DNA of 64,000 nucleotides from Bacteroidia bacterium. GTDB taxonomy: Bacteria > Bacteroidota > Bacteroidia > Bacteroidales > Azobacteroidaceae. The stretch covers positions 10,143 through 74,142 of the forward strand of contig BNXY01000007.1 of assembly GCA_025999935.1 (NCBI GenBank), written 5' to 3'. The notes under the pieces were generated by a model. That model had not been told where the DNA came from. It did not search any database and worked only from the letters and a program-made list of their open reading frames with translations. A program made the translations under genes and the position numbers. Below, one piece after another: positions 61,435-64,000 of this stretch (position 1 is its first letter; each line of letters begins with the position of its first letter).

Positions 61435-62649
61435 CTAAATCTTGTACGCCATCAAAGTATTGCCGTGTCGTACATAGAGAACGCCTTTATAAATGACCGG
61501 ATGCGCCCAATGTTGGTCGGTGCCCAGCGTAATCTTTAATTTACCGACAATGTCGAATTTTTCCGGAGAGGCTTTTACCAGAGCAAAATCGCCTTTTTCG
61601 GAATAGCAATAAAGCATACCCTCATTGCCAACCACATTGGCAATCACATTGCCGACACCGAGTTGATTGTCTTTGTATTTCTGTTCGCCGGTTTTCCAGT
61701 CAAGGCAATACCAGTAGCGGTTTTTTTCTCCGGAACCGTAAATATAATTGCCAATTTTCACAAAACCGCCCATTTTATTATCCAATTCATGTTTCCATAC
61801 TGTCTCTACGCTTTTACCTCCATTGGTCAAACGGAGTTGCATGGAACCAAGTCCGCCTCCGCTGGAGCTGAACAGCAAACCTTTTTCGTAATAGGGTGTA
61901 TTCGGACTGTGTCCGTGCGGATTTTTTTGTTCCACATCCCAAAGCTTTTCTCCTGTTTTGGCATTGAATGCTACCAAACAACTGTCTATGGCATTGACAA
62001 CAATAGGCGTTTCCAATTCACTTATATATAAAGGAGAACAATAAGTCGATGGTTTTTCGATGCCTTTGGACGACCAGATTAATTCGCCGGTCTTTTTATT
62101 CAGCGCCACCGCATTGTTTTTTTCCCCGCCGGGTGTGGCGTAAATAACATCTCCCACAATCAAAGGCGATTCCGTCATGCCGAAAACAAGATTCTTTCCA
62201 TCGAAATCATTTAGTAAATCTTTCGACCACACCACATTTAAGGTTTTCTCATCCAAGCACGACAATACGCCTCGTCCGCTAAAAATATACAACTTTCCGT
62301 CATTCACATTGACGGTAGAACGTGTGCCGTTCCAATTGGTATTCCATTCCAAGCCATACGCCTTTTTATTCAATAATTTACCCTGCAAATCAAATATAAA
62401 CAAAACCCCTGTGCTATCAATCATTCCGGTAATGTAAATTTTATCGTTGGCGATTGCCGCAGAAGTATGTCCCTCGCCCAGCGCATCAAAACTCCAAAGG
62501 AGTTGAGGGCCTGCTTCCGGCCACTGTTTCAACAAACCGGTTTCATTGTATATACCATCGCGATTTTTTCCGCGCCATTGAGAATTTTCCTGAGCCAACA
62601 AGCCCATTGCTACACTTACAAATAAAAATAAAACTACTACTTTTTTCAT
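61435..62649 (-). CDS. Exported PQQ-like beta-propeller protein (paralogue A)
   Basis: 404 residues. Signal peptide 'MKKVVVLFLFVSVAMGLLAQ'. The mature N-terminus 'ENSQWRGKNRDGIYNETGLL' is a PQQ-like propeller opening, followed by blades such as 'KIYITGMIDSTGVLFIFDLQ' and 'ALNKKTGELIWSSKGIEKP', ending 'HPVIYKGVLYVRHGNTLMAY'. It is about half identical by eye to the next gene over its whole length, so the pair arose by duplication. A secreted sensor or scaffold is possible; no active site is visible. Confidence 0.86.
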   Translation of the reverse strand: MKKVVVLFLFVSVAMGLLAQENSQWRGKNRDGIYNETGLLKQWPEAGPQLLWSFDALGEGHTSAAIANDKIYITGMIDSTGVLFIFDLQGKLLNKKAYGLEWNTNWNGTRSTVNVNDGKLYIFSGRGVLSCLDEKTLNVVWSKDLLNDFDGKNLVFGMTESPLIVGDVIYATPGGEKNNAVALNKKTGELIWSSKGIEKPSTYCSPLYISELETPIVVNAIDSCLVAFNAKTGEKLWDVEQKNPHGHSPNTPYYEKGLLFSSSGGGLGSMQLRLTNGGKSVETVWKHELDNKMGGFVKIGNYIYGSGEKNRYWYCLDWKTGEQKYKDNQLGVGNVIANVVGNEGMLYCYSEKGDFALVKASPEKFDIVGKLKITLGTDQHWAHPVIYKGVLYVRHGNTLMAYKI

Positions 62650-62685
62650 TTCCTATTTAATATTTAAACTTTAAACTCGAATAAA

Positions 62686-63888
62686 CTAAATTTTATACGC
62701 CATTAACGTATTCCCATGCCGTACATAAAGCGTTCCCTTGTAAATAACCGGATGCGCCCAATGCTGGTCGGTGCCCAGCGTAATCGGGAATTTACTTACA
62801 ATATCGAACTTTTCCGGTGTTGCTTTCACCAGTGCGAAGTCGCCTCTGTCGGAATAACAATAGAGCATTCCGTCGGCAGCTATCAAATTGCCGATAGGTA
62901 ATGTGTTTTCCTTGTATTTCTGTTCGCCGGTTTTCCAATCCACACAAAACCAAAACCGATTCATATCGCCGGAACCGTAAGCATAATTGCCGATTTTAAC
63001 CATGGCGCCGATGCGTGAATCAAGTAACGGCGAATCCCATACTTTTTCCACATTGCGGCCGCCGTCTATCAAACGCAACATAACGGAACCTTTGCCGTAA
63101 CCGCTAGTACAAAGGAGCATATTATCGCCATATACGGGAATATTCGGATGTACATCCGTACGGTTTACATTTTCATACGACCACAGTTTTTTGCCGGTAG
63201 CAACATCTACTCCCACAATATGTTTAGCCATCATAGTTACCACTTGAGGCGCTTGTTGGTCGCTCACATACAGAGGAGAACAATAGGCGGAAAGGTCGCC
63301 GTCGCCCGGACAACTCCAGATAAGCGCCCCTGTGTTTTTATTCAACGCAACAATATTGTGTTCTTTTCCACCGGGAGATACAATGAGTTTTTCTCCAACA
63401 ATAAGCGGCGATTCACAGATTCCCCATCGAATATTCGAGCCTCCGAAATCAGACATTATGTTTTTCTTCCAGACAATGTCCAGATTGTTTTCATTGAAAC
63501 ACAAAATATCTCCAAAACCTGAAATCAGGTATAGTTTACCCTCATTGGCGGTAATGGTTCCTCGCGTACCATTGTAGCTTTCGTGCCATTCCTTACCATA
63601 TTCTTTTTTATTTAATAGTTTACCGGTCAAATCGAATACATAAAGATAACCATTTCCATCGGTCATTCCGGTTATGAGAATTTTACCGGAAGAAATAGCT
63701 ACCGACGAATGACCTTCGCCCAATCCATCGTAATTCCAGAGTAATGCAGGCCCTTCGGCTGCCCAAGATTTTTGCAAACCCGTTTCTTTGTAGATACCTG
63801 TACGGTCTCCTCTCCATTGAATGTTTTCCTGCGCCAATAATGTTATCGCCGGAAATAAAAGTAAAAATGCAAGAGCTGTTTTTTTCAT
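62686..63888 (-). CDS. Exported PQQ-like beta-propeller protein (paralogue B)
   Basis: 400 residues from ATG 63888, which begins the signal peptide 'MKKTALAFLLLFPAITLLAQ'. The open frame to 63930 crosses the promoter box and is rejected. Blades parallel paralogue A: 'NIQWRGDRTGIYKETGLQKS', 'ALNKNTGALIWSCPGDGDL', 'VDVATGKKLWSYENVNRT', with the identical ending 'YVRHGNTLMAYKI'. It is the first gene of the - strand propeller series, with its own TACATTTG promoter. Confidence 0.86.
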   Translation of the reverse strand: MKKTALAFLLLFPAITLLAQENIQWRGDRTGIYKETGLQKSWAAEGPALLWNYDGLGEGHSSVAISSGKILITGMTDGNGYLYVFDLTGKLLNKKEYGKEWHESYNGTRGTITANEGKLYLISGFGDILCFNENNLDIVWKKNIMSDFGGSNIRWGICESPLIVGEKLIVSPGGKEHNIVALNKNTGALIWSCPGDGDLSAYCSPLYVSDQQAPQVVTMMAKHIVGVDVATGKKLWSYENVNRTDVHPNIPVYGDNMLLCTSGYGKGSVMLRLIDGGRNVEKVWDSPLLDSRIGAMVKIGNYAYGSGDMNRFWFCVDWKTGEQKYKENTLPIGNLIAADGMLYCYSDRGDFALVKATPEKFDIVSKFPITLGTDQHWAHPVIYKGTLYVRHGNTLMAYKI

Positions 63889-63927
63889 TTTATAACTATG
63901 TTTTTGTTTATGGTACATTTTTCTCCG

Positions 63928-63935
63928 CAAATGTA
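63928..63935 (-). promoter_or_regulatory. -7 box for the propeller series
   Basis: TACATTTG on the - strand, 39 bp before ATG 63888. A divergent TATCTTTG at 63958-63965 on the + strand presumably serves a gene beyond the right edge. Confidence 0.6.
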
Positions 63936-64000
63936 GTAAAAAAAAAATAATTTCTTTATCTTTGTGCCTTATTATTTTTTATAACTGTAAATTATATACA

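Overview
The window comes from a chromosome of the phylum Bacteroidota, almost certainly order Bacteroidales; I do not assign a family. The evidence is the recurrent TAnnTTTG promoter box upstream of many genes on both strands, a hybrid two-component system controlling GH43 and GH51 enzymes, a TonB-dependent receptor with a CarboxypepD_reg-like N-terminus, Rho with a long low-complexity N-terminal insertion, and accessory families typical of the phylum (YhcG/DUF1016, RhuM, DinD, PGN_0703-like, GxxExxY).

Layout. (1) 1-6465, + strand: a tight operon with a TPR protein (cut by the window edge), a PGN_0703-like PD-(D/E)XK nuclease, a single-domain metallophosphoesterase, a 1230-residue MukB/JetC-like SMC ATPase and a JetD-like Toprim protein. 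It reads as a Wadjet-related anti-plasmid or anti-phage system with an unusual gene set. (2) 6478-10614: a gene graveyard with an AlbA_2/ATPase regulator split by an inverted-repeat-bounded GxxExxY cassette, a TOTE helicase remnant, an IS110 remnant, and an HTH-YhcG pair whose YhcG has lost its catalytic core. (3) 10896-18696: a hybrid two-component regulator divergent from a GH43 arabinanase-like lipoprotein and a GH51 arabinofuranosidase, i.e. an arabinan or arabinoxylan utilisation locus. (4) 18758-27787: core genes: tRNA-Ser(GCU), mltG, acetyl/succinyl-CoA transferase, an ABC-2 exporter pair, pheS and nth, then a GH3 beta-glycosidase overlapping nth tail to tail. (5) 27.9-36.8 kb: a second accessory island with a promoter-hairpin minitranscript, a decayed HTH gene, YhcG, a SIR2-NB-ARC-TPR NLR-like protein, dinD, three RhuM head fragments, a tandemly duplicated GIY-YIG unit with MITE-like hairpins, and an internally deleted AlbA_2 gene. 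(6) 36.8-41.6 kb: TonB-dependent receptor, LytS-like kinase and LytTR regulator. (7) 41.8-53.2 kb: integrase and lipoprotein fragments, the small SRP RNA, an acyl-CoA ligase with an XRE-cupin regulator, rpsO, a GT2, two outer-membrane proteins, rho, tilS, an acyltransferase and a small antitoxin-like gene. (8) 53.3-63.9 kb, - strand: a redox-looking cluster of four PQQ-like beta-propellers, an NHL-like propeller, a NosR/NapH-like polyferredoxin and a multi-cluster ferredoxin, interrupted by a DUF3791/DUF3990 pair and an IS66 scrap and punctuated by short phased repeats.

Two themes recur. Small palindromic or phased repeats sit inside reading frames without breaking them (yhcG, dinD, RhuM heads, GIY-YIG, the polyferredoxin, the 590-residue propeller). 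Several accessory genes keep both ends but have lost their middles. All family calls rest on reading the translations by eye; no database search was run.
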